The position numbers and the translations under genes are program-made. Positions 1-7,473 of a stretch of DNA of 64,000 bases are shown piece by piece (position 1 is the first letter of the stretch; every line of letters begins with the position of its first letter). Under the pieces are notes generated by a model, which was not told the origin of the DNA, searched no databases, and saw only the letters and a list, made by a program, of their open reading frames with translations. Origin of the DNA: Falsigemmobacter intermedius (GTDB lineage: Bacteria; Pseudomonadota; Alphaproteobacteria; Rhodobacterales; Rhodobacteraceae); NCBI RefSeq assembly GCF_004054105.1, contig NZ_SBLC01000001.1, forward strand, positions 172,362 through 236,361. Reading direction: 5' to 3'.

Positions 1-1
1 A

Positions 2-307
2 ACCCTGGATGCTTTGTGCCGCCGTTTTGGTGTTGATAACTCCGCACGTGAAAAGCACGGGGCGCTTCTCGACAGTGAAATTCTCGCAGAAGTCTATCTG
101 GAACTGATCGGCGGCCGTCAGCCGGATCTGGTACTGGCCCCGGTTGCTGAAAAGCGCAGCACGGATGCGGTGAGCCTGGATCAAAACTGGCGCGCAAGGC
201 CCCGGTCTGTGCCGCTGCCCTCAAGGCTGAGCCCTGAAGAGGCTGCAGCTCATGAGGCTTTTGTTTCTAAAATCGGTGAAAGTTCCATCTGGAAAAAATT
301 CGCGTAA
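2..307 (+). CDS. dnaQ: DNA polymerase III epsilon subunit, C-terminal fragment (cut by window edge)
   Basis: This is the end of the proofreading 3'-5' exonuclease subunit of the replicative polymerase. The frame is open from base 2, so the gene begins outside the window. The visible part starts with the last exonuclease segment: a Leu-Asp-Ala-Leu-Cys-Arg-Arg-Phe stretch followed by REKHGALLDSEILAEVYLEL. This holds the conserved His-x4-Asp catalytic pair (ExoIII motif) of DnaQ-type exonucleases. About 60 poorly conserved residues follow, as is usual for the polymerase-binding tail. It converges on secB, with a shared hairpin terminator between them. The family assignment is secure; the N-terminal catalytic acids cannot be seen here. 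Confidence 0.88.
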   Translation, partial: TLDALCRRFGVDNSAREKHGALLDSEILAEVYLELIGGRQPDLVLAPVAEKRSTDAVSLDQNWRARPRSVPLPSRLSPEEAAAHEAFVSKIGESSIWKKFA

Positions 308-343
308 CGCGCAGAATTTCAGCCTTTTGACTTTCAGACAGCT

Positions 344-375
344 AAAAAAGAAAGGGCGCCTTTGGCGCCCTTTCT
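344..375 (-). terminator. bidirectional intrinsic terminator between dnaQ and secB
   Basis: A perfect 12-bp stem (349-360 with 364-375) closes a 3-nt loop. On the minus strand it is followed by a run of T, ending secB transcription. On the plus strand it sits just after the dnaQ stop and may also stop dnaQ, although its T run there is short. Confidence 0.8.
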
Positions 376-382
376 GTCATGC

Positions 383-853
383 TCAGGCGTTTCCTGCCTG
401 GGCGCGACGTGCCAGTTCCTGGCGATAAAGCGCGAGGAAGTCAACCGGATCAAGGTTCAGCGGCGGGAAGCCACCGTCACGGGTGACATCCGACACGATG
501 CGGCGCACGAAGGGGAAAACCATCCGCGGGCATTCGATCAGCAGGAAAGGATGCATCTGGTCATCCGGAACGCCTTCGATATGGAAGACGGCGCCGTATT
601 CGATCTCCAGAAGGAACAGGTTTTCGTTGTTCACTTTGTTGATCGCGGTGACCTTGTACTTCTGGATCACCTCGAACTGGTTCTCGACCGGACGTTTTGA
701 GGCATCAAGCGAGACCTGAACCTGGATATCCGGCTGAACATCGCCCGAGTTCGCGCCTTTGCGGGCCAGAACGTTTTCAAAGCTGAGGTCACGGACATAT
801 TGAGTGACGACATTCATCCGGACCTGCGGCGGTGCGGCGTTCTCTTCAGACAT
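383..853 (-). CDS. secB: protein-export chaperone SecB
   Basis: SecB is the cytosolic tetrameric chaperone that keeps precursor proteins unfolded and hands them to SecA. The 156-residue product has the usual family length and the conserved block around residues 20-40 (QYVRDLSFENVLA) and the hydrophobic C-terminal half with GGFPPLNLDPVDF. I chose the ATG at 853 because GAGGAG lies 7 nt upstream; an upstream ATG at 913 would add 20 residues with no SecB similarity. The gene faces away from rpsA, with about 280 bp between the two starts. dnaQ and secB facing each other is common in alphaproteobacteria. Confidence 0.95.
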   Translation of the reverse strand: MSEENAAPPQVRMNVVTQYVRDLSFENVLARKGANSGDVQPDIQVQVSLDASKRPVENQFEVIQKYKVTAINKVNNENLFLLEIEYGAVFHIEGVPDDQMHPFLLIECPRMVFPFVRRIVSDVTRDGGFPPLNLDPVDFLALYRQELARRAQAGNA

Positions 854-969
854 CGGGGTCTCCTCGTGAAATTCCGTTGTTAAAGTGTTAGCAGCCGATC
901 CGACGGGCCTCAATGCCGCAGATGCAGGTTGTGAAACCCGTCACGCCTTTCGCGGCAAAGCGGTTTTCC

Positions 970-998
970 TTGTATCTAAGGCCAAAATGCACTAGATG
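970..998 (+). promoter_or_regulatory. candidate promoter of rpsA
   Basis: TTGTAT (970-975), a 17-nt spacer, then TAGATG (993-998). The -10 and the 17-nt spacing resemble the tRNA promoters of this window (TAGATA, TAGAGA, TAGATC). The -35 is a weak match. It leaves a leader of about 125 nt before rpsA. Confidence 0.4.
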
Positions 999-1129
999 CG
1001 CCCCATCCCGATGGCATCAGTGGCCGGGGCCGGAATTTTCCGGACCTTTCAGCTTTGCGAACGGGGCCATGAAAGACCGGCGGAGACAACCGCCTGGCCC
1101 GTGAAACAGATTAAAAGGACTGCATACGC

Positions 1130-2809
1130 ATGTGCGCTAAATCGACTATGGAAGAATTCGAAGCCCTTCTTAACGAGAGCTTTGAACTGGACACCCCCGA
1201 AGAGGGCACGGTTGTCAAAGGCAAGGTCATTGCTATCGAAGCTGGCCAGGCCATCATCGACGTCGGCTACAAAATGGAAGGCCGCATCGATCTTAAAGAA
1301 TTCGCAAACCCGGGCGAAGCGCCTGAGGTTGCTGTTGGCGACGAAGTCGAAGTCTACCTCGACCGCGTTGAAAACGCTCGCGGCGAAGCTGTTATCTCGC
1401 GCGAAAAAGCAAAACGCGAAGCGGCCTGGGATCGTCTGGAAAAAGCTTACGCTAAAGAAGAGCGCGTCGATGGCGCCATCTTCGGCCGCGTCAAAGGCGG
1501 CTTCACTGTTGATCTGGGCGGCGCTGTTGCCTTCCTTCCGGGTTCGCAGGTTGACGTCCGTCCGGTGCGTGATGCCGGCCCGCTCATGGGTCTGAAGCAG
1601 CCGTTCCAGATCCTGAAAATGGACCGTCGTCGTGGCAACATCGTGGTGTCGCGTCGTGCGATCCTCGAAGAGTCGCGTGCAGAACAGCGTGCTGAAATCA
1701 TCGGCAAACTGGCTGAAGGTCAAATCGTTGACGGCGTGGTCAAGAACATCACCGAATACGGTGCCTTCGTTGATCTCGGCGGCGTTGACGGCCTGCTGCA
1801 CGTCACCGACATGGCATGGCGCCGTGTGAACCACCCGTCGGAAATCCTCGCAATCGGTGAGACCGTGAAGGTCCAGGTTGTGAAGATCAACAAAGAAACC
1901 CACCGCATCTCGCTGGGCATGAAACAGCTCCAGACCGATCCGTGGGACGTTGTTGAGAAAACCTACCCGCTGGGTTCGGTCCACAAAGGCCGCGTCACCA
2001 ACATCACCGACTACGGCGCATTCGTTGAGCTGGAAGCTGGTGTTGAAGGTCTCGTTCACGTCTCGGAAATGTCCTGGACCAAAAAGAACGTGCACCCCGG
2101 CAAGATCGTTTCGACCTCGCAGGAAGTCGACGTCATGGTCCTCGAGATCGACTCGGCAAAACGCCGTGTCTCGCTCGGCCTGAAGCAGGTGATGCGCAAC
2201 CCGTGGGAAGTGTTCGCTGAGAACAACCCGGCCGGCACCCAGATCGAAGGCGAAGTCAAGAACATCACCGAGTTCGGTCTGTTCGTTGGCCTCGAAGGCG
2301 ATATCGACGGCATGGTCCACCTCTCGGATCTGTCGTGGGATCAGCGCGGCGAAGACGCGATTGCCAACTACCGCAAGGGCGACACCGTCCGTGCAGTGGT
2401 TTCGGAAGTCGACGTTGAGCGTGAGCGCATCTCGCTCTCGATCAAAGCTCTCGGCGAAGACACCTTCACCGATGCAGTTGACGGCGTGAAACGCGGTTCG
2501 GTCATCTCGGTTGTCGTTTCGGCGATCGAAGAAGGCGGCATCGAGGTGGAATACAACGGCGCCAAGTCGTTCATCCGCCGTTCGGACCTCGCACGTGACC
2601 GTGGCGACCAGCGCCCCGAGCGCTTCCAGGTTGGCGACACCCTGGACGTCCGCGTCACCAACATCGACCCGAAAACCCGTCGTCTGGGCCTGTCGATCAA
2701 AGCACGCGAGATCGCAGAAGAGAAAGAAGCTGTCGAGCAGTACGGTTCGTCCGATTCGGGCGCGTCGCTGGGCGACATCCTCGGTGCAGCACTGCGCGGC
2801 AACAACTGA
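1130..2809 (+). CDS. rpsA: 30S ribosomal protein S1
   Basis: S1 is the large mRNA-binding protein of the small subunit and helps unfold leaders for initiation. The 559-residue product has six S1/OB-fold repeats, of which repeats 3-6 are easy to follow because each carries a variant of GxVxNITxYGAFVDLGGVDGLLHVTDM. The first two repeats (about residues 25-170) are the more divergent ribosome-binding pair. The length matches alphaproteobacterial S1. The ATG at 1130 has AAAGGA about 12 nt upstream; an alternative start at the Met at residue 7 would keep the conserved region. Codon use is strongly biased, as expected of a highly expressed gene. A strong terminator follows, and ihfB lies 194 bp on, the usual rpsA-ihfB order. 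Confidence 0.97.
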   Translation: MCAKSTMEEFEALLNESFELDTPEEGTVVKGKVIAIEAGQAIIDVGYKMEGRIDLKEFANPGEAPEVAVGDEVEVYLDRVENARGEAVISREKAKREAAWDRLEKAYAKEERVDGAIFGRVKGGFTVDLGGAVAFLPGSQVDVRPVRDAGPLMGLKQPFQILKMDRRRGNIVVSRRAILEESRAEQRAEIIGKLAEGQIVDGVVKNITEYGAFVDLGGVDGLLHVTDMAWRRVNHPSEILAIGETVKVQVVKINKETHRISLGMKQLQTDPWDVVEKTYPLGSVHKGRVTNITDYGAFVELEAGVEGLVHVSEMSWTKKNVHPGKIVSTSQEVDVMVLEIDSAKRRVSLGLKQVMRNPWEVFAENNPAGTQIEGEVKNITEFGLFVGLEGDIDGMVHLSDLSWDQRGEDAIANYRKGDTVRAVVSEVDVERERISLSIKALGEDTFTDAVDGVKRGSVISVVVSAIEEGGIEVEYNGAKSFIRRSDLARDRGDQRPERFQVGDTLDVRVTNIDPKTRRLGLSIKAREIAEEKEAVEQYGSSDSGASLGDILGAALRGNN

Positions 2810-2838
2810 TTGCCTGACAGCGTAAGCTGAGACATGGA

Positions 2839-2870
2839 CGGCCCTGCACCCTTCGGTGCAGGGCCGTTTT
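2839..2870 (+). terminator. intrinsic terminator after rpsA
   Basis: A perfect 12-bp GC-rich stem (2839-2850 with 2855-2866) closes a CTTC loop and is followed by TTTT. Confidence 0.9.
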
Positions 2871-3003
2871 CGTTTCAGGGCAAGAAACTCTGTAAAATGC
2901 AGCAAACTCTTTACAGGTAAACAGAATTGTGCAGGCTGTAGTTCTGCCTAAGTCTTTGCCAGGCCCGGCTGAACAGGGTCCGTATATAATCCGGGGGGAT
3001 TTG

Positions 3004-3312
3004 ATGATACGCTCTGAGCTGATCCAGAAGATCGCGGACGAAAATCCGCACCTGACCCAGCGGCACGTTGAGCGCATCGTAAACACGGTTTTTGAAGAGG
3101 TCATTGCTGCACTTTCGCGGGGTGACCGGGTCGAATTACGCGGTTTCGGTGCATTCTCGGTCAAAGAACGTGACGCACGGACCGGACGTAATCCGCGTAC
3201 CGGTGAGTCTGTTGAGGTTGACGAAAAGCGCGTACCCTTCTTTAAAACCGGGAAACTGTTGCGCGACCGGCTGAACGGTCATGACACCGGACCGGATGAG
3301 GATAATGATTAA
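3004..3312 (+). CDS. ihfB: integration host factor subunit beta
   Basis: IhfB pairs with IhfA to form the DNA-bending nucleoid protein IHF. The 102-residue product has the HU/IHF fold: [19 protein letters not shown] at the N-terminus, the GFGAF turn near residues 46-50, then the DNA-contacting arm with [10 protein letters not shown] and a C-terminal [16 protein letters not shown] chose the ATG at 3004, which fits known IhfB N-termini and has a GGGGGGA ribosome binding site; the frame is open further up but has no family similarity there. The last codons overlap the start of the next gene by 8 nt, which suggests translational coupling with the LapA-like protein. Confidence 0.96.
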   Translation: MIRSELIQKIADENPHLTQRHVERIVNTVFEEVIAALSRGDRVELRGFGAFSVKERDARTGRNPRTGESVEVDEKRVPFFKTGKLLRDRLNGHDTGPDEDND

Positions 3313-3664
3313 ATATCTCCGCTGGCTCGTCCTTGGGGTGATCGGGATTTTCCTGATCACTGTTGCTTTGGCGAACCGCGACACTGTCACCCTGAATGCC
3401 CTGCCCCATGACATTGGCCAGGTCGCCAGGTTCAATACCTCAATCGAAGTGCCGCTCTTTGTGGTGGCGTTCGGCGGCATCCTGATGGGGCTGCTGATCG
3501 GCTTTGTCTGGGAATGGCTGCGGGGCCATCGCGCCCGCGCAGAAGCTTCTGCTCGTGCCCGCGAAGTCGCCCGTCTTGAGCAGGTGGTCGCTGCCAATGC
3601 ACCCCAGGCCGCGCAGAAGGACGAGGTTCTGGCGCTGCTGGAAGCCCCGCGCAGGGGGCACTGA
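3305..3664 (+). CDS. LapA-domain (DUF1049) inner-membrane protein
   Basis: A 119-residue protein with two membrane segments (about residues 3-24 and 49-72), separated by a short loop containing [14 protein letters not shown], which is typical of the lipopolysaccharide-assembly protein A domain. A cytoplasmic Arg/Ala-rich helix rich in Glu follows and is probably coiled coil. E. coli LapA acts with LapB in controlling LpxC and LPS supply; alphaproteobacterial members are less well studied. The ATG at 3305 has GAGG 5 nt upstream and overlaps the ihfB stop; earlier ATGs at 3281 and 3296 are possible. trpF begins 1 nt after the stop, so ihfB, this gene and trpF look co-transcribed. Confidence 0.82.
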   Translation: MIKYLRWLVLGVIGIFLITVALANRDTVTLNALPHDIGQVARFNTSIEVPLFVVAFGGILMGLLIGFVWEWLRGHRARAEASARAREVARLEQVVAANAPQAAQKDEVLALLEAPRRGH

Positions 3665-3665
3665 T

Positions 3666-4367
3666 ATGCCTGTACGTTTTGTGGCGCCCGGCCAGCTGCC
3701 GGGCCAGGGCGGTGCTGTGCGCGCCAAGATCTGCGGATTGCGCAGTGCCGGCGATGTTGCGGCGGTGGCAGAAGCCGGGGCCGCTTATGCAGGCTTCGTG
3801 TTCTTTCCCAAATCCCCGCGCAATCTTTCCATAGACGAGGCTGCAGCCCTGGCCATCGAGGCTCCTGTGGGCCTTGCGAAGGTTGCGCTGGTGGTCGATG
3901 CCTCGGATGATCTGCTCGATGCCATCACCGCCCGCGTGCCGCTGGATATGATCCAGCTTCACGGCGCAGAAAGCCCCGGGCGTGTGGCAGACGTCCGCGC
4001 CCGCTACGGCCTGCCGGTGATGAAGGCCATCGGGATAGCTGAGGCCTCAGACCTTGAGGGCCTGGCGCAGTATGAAGCCGTAGCCGACCAGATTCTGGTC
4101 GACGCCAAGCCTCCGAAAAATGCGGATCTTCCGGGCGGCAACGGCCTGGCCTTTGACTGGCGCCTTTTGCAGGGGCGTCAGTGGCGCAGGCCCTGGATGC
4201 TGGCAGGCGGTCTTACCCCAAAAAATGTGGCAGAGGCTGTGCGGCTCACAGGCGCACGCCAGGTCGATGTCTCTTCCGGGGTAGAGGCGAGCCCCGGCTG
4301 CAAGGACCCTGCCCTCATAGCGGCCTTTACGGCGGCGCTGGCCCATACCGGGGCGCCAAAGCTCTGA
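3666..4367 (+). CDS. trpF: phosphoribosylanthranilate isomerase
   Basis: TrpF converts N-(5-phosphoribosyl)anthranilate to CdRP in tryptophan synthesis. The 233-residue product has the TIM-barrel signatures [11 protein letters not shown] (residues 20-30, with the catalytic Cys), [18 protein letters not shown] (general acid Asp), and [17 protein letters not shown] and [15 protein letters not shown] for phosphate binding. I chose the ATG at 3666, one nt after the upstream stop. The N-terminus is about 18 residues longer than usual. trpB or trpA would be the expected next gene in many relatives but is not here: the following gene is yidD on the opposite strand, only 3 nt away. Confidence 0.95.
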   Translation: MPVRFVAPGQLPGQGGAVRAKICGLRSAGDVAAVAEAGAAYAGFVFFPKSPRNLSIDEAAALAIEAPVGLAKVALVVDASDDLLDAITARVPLDMIQLHGAESPGRVADVRARYGLPVMKAIGIAEASDLEGLAQYEAVADQILVDAKPPKNADLPGGNGLAFDWRLLQGRQWRRPWMLAGGLTPKNVAEAVRLTGARQVDVSSGVEASPGCKDPALIAAFTAALAHTGAPKL

Positions 4368-4370
4368 AGC

Positions 4371-4628
4371 TTAATGGCGGTCGCAGCCGCAATCGTGCCG
4401 GGGATCACTTCCCGGCACCGGATCATAGCCGCTGCCCCCCCAGGGGTTGCAGCGCGCAATGCGCCAGGCCGCCATCCAGCCCCCCTTCAGCCCGCCATGC
4501 AGCTTCAAAGCCTCCAGCGCATAGGCCGAGCACGTGGGCTGAAAGCGGCAGGCATAGCCCATCCAGGGACTGAGGATCAGCCGATACCCCTTAACGGCCC
4601 AGGTCAATGCATGGGCCAGGGGGCTCAT
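4371..4628 (-). CDS. yidD: membrane protein insertion efficiency factor YidD
   Basis: YidD is a small peripheral inner-membrane protein that helps YidC-dependent insertion. The 85-residue product has the diagnostic core YRLILSPWMGYACRFQPTCS (residues 15-34), then YALEALKLHGGLKGGWMAAWRIARCNPWG, with the conserved Cys residues. The tail is short and His/Cys-rich (DCGCDRH). Its ATG overlaps the rnpA stop (ATGA), so it is translationally coupled. The order rpmH-rnpA-yidD is conserved across bacteria; yidC would normally follow but the next gene here is trpF from the other side, so yidC must be elsewhere. Confidence 0.95.
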   Translation of the reverse strand: MSPLAHALTWAVKGYRLILSPWMGYACRFQPTCSAYALEALKLHGGLKGGWMAAWRIARCNPWGGSGYDPVPGSDPRHDCGCDRH

Positions 4629-4993
4629 GGCTTAACAGCGCCTTCTTTCGCGGCTGGCTCTTTGGGCGTGTGAACCCTGCGGATGGCAAAAGCCAGGTCG
4701 TTCTTCAGTTCCGCAAAGTCACGCACCACGGTCGCGCCAGGACGGGCCACCATCACATAATCCCAGCCAGGTTTGCCGTCGCGCACCAGAATTTCACGGG
4801 CAAGTTCGCGCATACGCCGCCGCGCCAGGTTGCGCATGACGGAATTGCCGACCTTTTTTGAGGCGGTAAAGCCGATCCGCACCAGGTCAGAGCCATCCCC
4901 GCGCTCGCGCGCCTGAAGAAGAAAGCCCCCGGTTCCCTGACGACGGGCCTGGGCGGCCCGCAGAAAATCAGAGCGGAGTTTCAGAACATTCAT
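4625..4993 (-). CDS. rnpA: ribonuclease P protein component
   Basis: RnpA is the protein cofactor of RNase P, which removes tRNA 5' leaders. The 122-residue product has the conserved basic helix RIGFTASKKVGNSVMRNLAR followed by RRMRE, the family signature for binding P RNA and the tRNA leader. The N-terminal LKLRSDFLRAAQARRQ block is the pre-tRNA contact region. The C-terminal tail is Lys/Pro/Ala-rich. It lies 113 bp downstream of rpmH in the same direction and overlaps yidD by 4 nt. Confidence 0.95.
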   Translation of the reverse strand: MNVLKLRSDFLRAAQARRQGTGGFLLQARERGDGSDLVRIGFTASKKVGNSVMRNLARRRMRELAREILVRDGKPGWDYVMVARPGATVVRDFAELKNDLAFAIRRVHTPKEPAAKEGAVKP

Positions 4994-5106
4994 CGCAAAC
5001 CTGCCAGGTCTTGGAACGACAAAAAGCGCCGCATGCGGCGCCTTGCCTGCCCCCGAAGGGGCGGGTCAGTCCGGTTCGGGCCAGCAGGCCGGCCCTTACC
5101 AAGGTC

Positions 5107-5241
5107 TTATGCGCAAAGGCGCTTACGGCCTTTTGCACGACGTGCTGCCAGAACGCGCTGACCACCGTTGGTCGCCATACGCGAACGGAAGCCGTGGCGC
5201 CGCTTGCGGACCAGCTTCGAGGGTTGATAAGTGCGTTTCAT
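5107..5241 (-). CDS. rpmH: 50S ribosomal protein L34
   Basis: A 44-residue, very basic ribosomal protein. Read on the minus strand from the ATG ending at 5241, it starts [20 protein letters not shown] and continues through [20 protein letters not shown], which is the L34 signature over its full length. It ends RLCA where Ser is more usual than Cys in that position. GGAGAG lies just upstream as ribosome binding site. A strong sigma-70 type promoter sits about 65 bp upstream. It is the first gene of the rpmH-rnpA-yidD set. Confidence 0.96.
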   Translation of the reverse strand: MKRTYQPSKLVRKRRHGFRSRMATNGGQRVLAARRAKGRKRLCA

Positions 5242-5306
5242 CGCGCTCTCCATTCGGTTGACAGGAGCCCGGGTGGATTCGGAACACTGTCGTCAATAAG
5301 GCGCAG

Positions 5307-5335
5307 TCCATACCGGGGCCTATACCCCAAGTCAA
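5307..5335 (-). promoter_or_regulatory. promoter of rpmH-rnpA-yidD
   Basis: On the minus strand, TTGACT (5335-5330), a 17-nt spacer and TATGGA (5312-5307). Predicted start is near 5300, giving a leader of about 60 nt. Confidence 0.7.
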
Positions 5336-5470
5336 TCGCAATGGCCCTGTTTTTTCGCGGATTCCTGCCGCTAAATCTCCTTGCTCTGTTGTGGATCCGA
5401 CCTATCTGCTAGGCAGTTGTTCAAACGGCCGTGATCGGATCAACCGCAGGGCCTGAGACGGACGGAGGAT

Positions 5471-6856
5471 ATGCTGAACAGCCTTTCCGGGCGGTTCCTC
5501 GGCCTGACCCTGACCTTTGTGCTCCTGGCAGAGGCGCTGATTTTTCTGCCGTCCGTCGCGGGTTTCCGCGAGGACTGGATGAAGCAGCGCCTTGATAAGG
5601 CTCAGATTGCTGCGCTTGCGCGGCTGACGACGGACGGACCGGTGGATGAAAATCTGGAAGCCGAACTGCTGGCGAATGCCGGTGTGTTCAACGTCGTTCT
5701 GCGGCGCGATGAGGCGCGGCAACTGATCCTTTCTTCCCCCATACCGGCGCCGGTTGCAGCGACCTATGACCTGCGCTTCGCGGGGGTCTGGGATCTGGTG
5801 CGCGATGCACTGGCTGCGATGCTCGGTCGCGGGAATGACGTGATCCGGATCATCGGCACGCCGTCAAATGACGCGGGCCTTCTGATCGAGGTGACGACAC
5901 AAAGTGCGCCTCTGCGCGAAGCGCTGCTGGAATCAGGTCTGCGCACTCTTTTCACCTCGGCATTGATCGTCGCCGCAACGGCGCTTTTGTTGTTCATGGC
6001 GGTGCATGCGCTGATGGTGCGCCCCATTGGCCGGGTGGTCGATCATATCAAAGCCTATGCGGCCTCGCCCGAAGACGCGCATCTGGTCATCACGCCCACC
6101 TCCCGTCTGCGAGAGCTGCGGGAGGCAGAGGAGGCGCTGCAGTCCATGCAGACCCGCCTGACCGGTGCCCTGCGTCAGAAAGAGCGGCTGGCCCAGCTGG
6201 GGGCAGGGGTCGCCAAGATCAGCCATGATCTGCGCAATATCCTCGCCTCGGCACAGCTTTTCGCCGATCGCCTGGAGAGCAGCGAGGACCCCAAGGTCGC
6301 CCGCATGGCACCGAAGCTGCTGAACTCAATCTCCAGGGCGGTCACTCTGTGTGAAACCACCCTTTCCTTCGGCAAGGCGGACGAAGCAGAGCCGCGGCTT
6401 GCCCCGCTGCGGCTCCAGCCCCTTGTGGAGGAGGTGCTGAGTGGTGAGGGCCTCGACACGCCAGGTCAGGTTGCAGCTATTGTCGATCTTCCGGCGGATC
6501 TGACCATCGAAGCGGATGGCGAGCAGATTTACCGCGTCTTTGCGAACCTGATCCGCAACGCCCGTCAGGCCATTGAGGCGACCGGGCAGGGCGGTGAAAT
6601 TGAAATCAGCGGTGCGGAAGATGACAGCAGCGTCTGGATCCGCGTCGGCGACACCGGTCCCGGTCTTCCGAAAAAGGCGCGTGAGAACCTGTTCGCGGCC
6701 TTTCAGGGCAGCTCCCGCAAGGGCGGAACGGGACTCGGTCTGGTGATCGCCTCAGAGCTTGTTCGCGGGCATGGCGGCAGCCTTGAGCTGTTGCGCAGCG
6801 ATGCCGATGGAACAGAGTTCCTGATAACTCTGCCGGGAGTCAGGAAAATTTCGTGA
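5471..6856 (+). CDS. membrane sensor histidine kinase (orphan)
   Basis: A 461-residue two-component sensor kinase. It has a TM segment at residues 8-30, a periplasmic sensor region of about 125 residues without a recognised fold, a second TM at 158-182, a HAMP-like linker, then the dimerisation helix with phospho-acceptor His252 in KISHDLRNILAS. The ATPase domain has the N box (NLIRNARQAIE, Asn363), G1 (DTGPGLP, 394-400) and G2 (GGTGLGL, 418-424). HDLRN rather than HE[LI]RTP resembles NtrB-like kinases. No response regulator lies beside it, so the partner is unknown. The ATG follows a GGAGG. tRNA-Arg genes follow. Confidence 0.88.
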   Translation: MLNSLSGRFLGLTLTFVLLAEALIFLPSVAGFREDWMKQRLDKAQIAALARLTTDGPVDENLEAELLANAGVFNVVLRRDEARQLILSSPIPAPVAATYDLRFAGVWDLVRDALAAMLGRGNDVIRIIGTPSNDAGLLIEVTTQSAPLREALLESGLRTLFTSALIVAATALLLFMAVHALMVRPIGRVVDHIKAYAASPEDAHLVITPTSRLRELREAEEALQSMQTRLTGALRQKERLAQLGAGVAKISHDLRNILASAQLFADRLESSEDPKVARMAPKLLNSISRAVTLCETTLSFGKADEAEPRLAPLRLQPLVEEVLSGEGLDTPGQVAAIVDLPADLTIEADGEQIYRVFANLIRNARQAIEATGQGGEIEISGAEDDSSVWIRVGDTGPGLPKKARENLFAAFQGSSRKGGTGLGLVIASELVRGHGGSLELLRSDADGTEFLITLPGVRKIS

Positions 6857-6883
6857 CCTGCTCAAAATTCTGCGCTTTCCCTC

Positions 6884-6912
6884 TTGCGGCCTGGTCCACT
6901 GACGGCTAGATA
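6884..6912 (+). promoter_or_regulatory. promoter of first tRNA-Arg gene
   Basis: TTGCGG (6884-6889), 17-nt spacer, TAGATA (6907-6912). The predicted start is at about 6919, exactly where the 210-bp repeat unit begins. The same hexamers and spacing occur at 63927-63955. Confidence 0.75.
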
Positions 6913-6930
6913 CCGCCTCACGAAGACAGC

Positions 6931-7007
6931 GCGCCCGTAGCTCAGCTGGATAGAGCACCAGACTACGAATCTGGGGGTCAGAGGTTCGAATCCTTTCGGG
7001 CGCGCCA
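6931..7007 (+). tRNA. tRNA-Arg(ACG), copy 1
   Basis: A 77-nt cloverleaf: acceptor GCGCCCG pairs with CGGGCGC, D arm GCTC/GAGC, anticodon stem CCAGA/TCTGG with loop CTACGAA (anticodon ACG at 6965-6967), a T arm with TTCGAAT, discriminator G and encoded CCA. The anticodon would be read as ICG after TadA deamination, decoding CGU, CGC and CGA. Confidence 0.97.
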
Positions 7008-7024
7008 CTTCTTCGGATCAAAAA

Positions 7025-7048
7025 GCCGCGGTTCGCCGCGGCTTTTTT
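7025..7048 (+). terminator. terminator after tRNA-Arg copy 1
   Basis: Stem GCCGCGG/CCGCGGC with TTCG tetraloop, then six T. Confidence 0.9.
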
Positions 7049-7094
7049 GTTTTGCTCCGCAGACTTCTTATCGCAGGAATTCGCAGATCGCCCC

Positions 7095-7123
7095 TTGCGG
7101 TGGCTGCGTGGTCAGGTTAGAGA
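7095..7123 (+). promoter_or_regulatory. promoter of second tRNA-Arg gene
   Basis: TTGCGG (7095-7100), 17-nt spacer, TAGAGA (7118-7123). The -10 differs by one base from that of copy 1. Confidence 0.7.
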
Positions 7124-7140
7124 AGCCACACGAAGACAGC

Positions 7141-7217
7141 GCGCCCGTAGCTCAGCTGGATAGAGCACCAGACTACGAATCTGGGGGTCAGAGGTTCGAA
7201 TCCTTTCGGGCGCGCCA
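7141..7217 (+). tRNA. tRNA-Arg(ACG), copy 2
   Basis: Identical over all 77 nt to copy 1, exactly 210 bp downstream, with its own promoter and terminator. Confidence 0.97.
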
Positions 7218-7234
7218 CTTCTTCGGATCAAAAA

Positions 7235-7258
7235 GCCGCGGTTCGCCGCGGCTTTTTT
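7235..7258 (+). terminator. terminator after tRNA-Arg copy 2
   Basis: Same GCCGCGG-TTCG-CCGCGGC stem-loop with T run as after copy 1. Confidence 0.9.
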
Positions 7259-7304
7259 GTTTTGCTCCGCAGACTTCTTATCGCAGGAATTCGCAGATCG
7301 CCCC

Positions 7305-7333
7305 TTGCGGTGGCTGCGTGGTCAGGTTAGAGA
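7305..7333 (+). promoter_or_regulatory. promoter of third tRNA-Arg gene
   Basis: TTGCGG (7305-7310), 17-nt spacer, TAGAGA (7328-7333), identical to the promoter of copy 2. Confidence 0.7.
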
Positions 7334-7350
7334 AGCCACACGAAGACAGC

Positions 7351-7427
7351 GCGCCCGTAGCTCAGCTGGATAGAGCACCAGACTACGAATCTGGGGGTCA
7401 GAGGTTCGAATCCTTTCGGGCGCGCCA
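7351..7427 (+). tRNA. tRNA-Arg(ACG), copy 3
   Basis: Identical to copies 1 and 2, 210 bp after copy 2. Confidence 0.97.
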
Positions 7428-7445
7428 CTTCTTCGGATCAAAAAA

Positions 7446-7468
7446 GCCGCGGTTCGCCGCGGCTTTTT
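7446..7468 (+). terminator. terminator after tRNA-Arg copy 3
   Basis: Same stem-loop followed by five T. It lies 5 bp from the stop of the convergent nuclease gene and may serve both. Confidence 0.85.
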
Positions 7469-7473
7469 GCATG

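Larger units (their letters stand above)
6919..7468 (+). repeat. tandem 210-bp repeat, three copies, each carrying tRNA-Arg(ACG)
   Basis: Units run 6919-7128, 7129-7338 and 7339-7468 (the last shortened). Each complete unit holds a 12-nt leader, the tRNA, a GC-rich terminator and then the promoter that serves the following copy. Units 1 and 2 look identical by eye. Copy 3 differs by one extra A before the terminator stem and diverges after it. The near-identity implies recent duplication or ongoing homogenisation. Confidence 0.93.

Noticed and set aside
1049..2905. A long minus-strand open frame (618 codons) opposite rpsA
   Set aside because: It is a shadow caused by the biased codon use of rpsA; it has no ribosome binding site and no recognisable domain, while S1 repeats are certain on the plus strand.
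2985..2990. Perfect TATAAT just before ihfB
   Set aside because: No -35 hexamer at proper spacing, and transcription from it would start almost at the ATG, leaving no ribosome binding site in the transcript.
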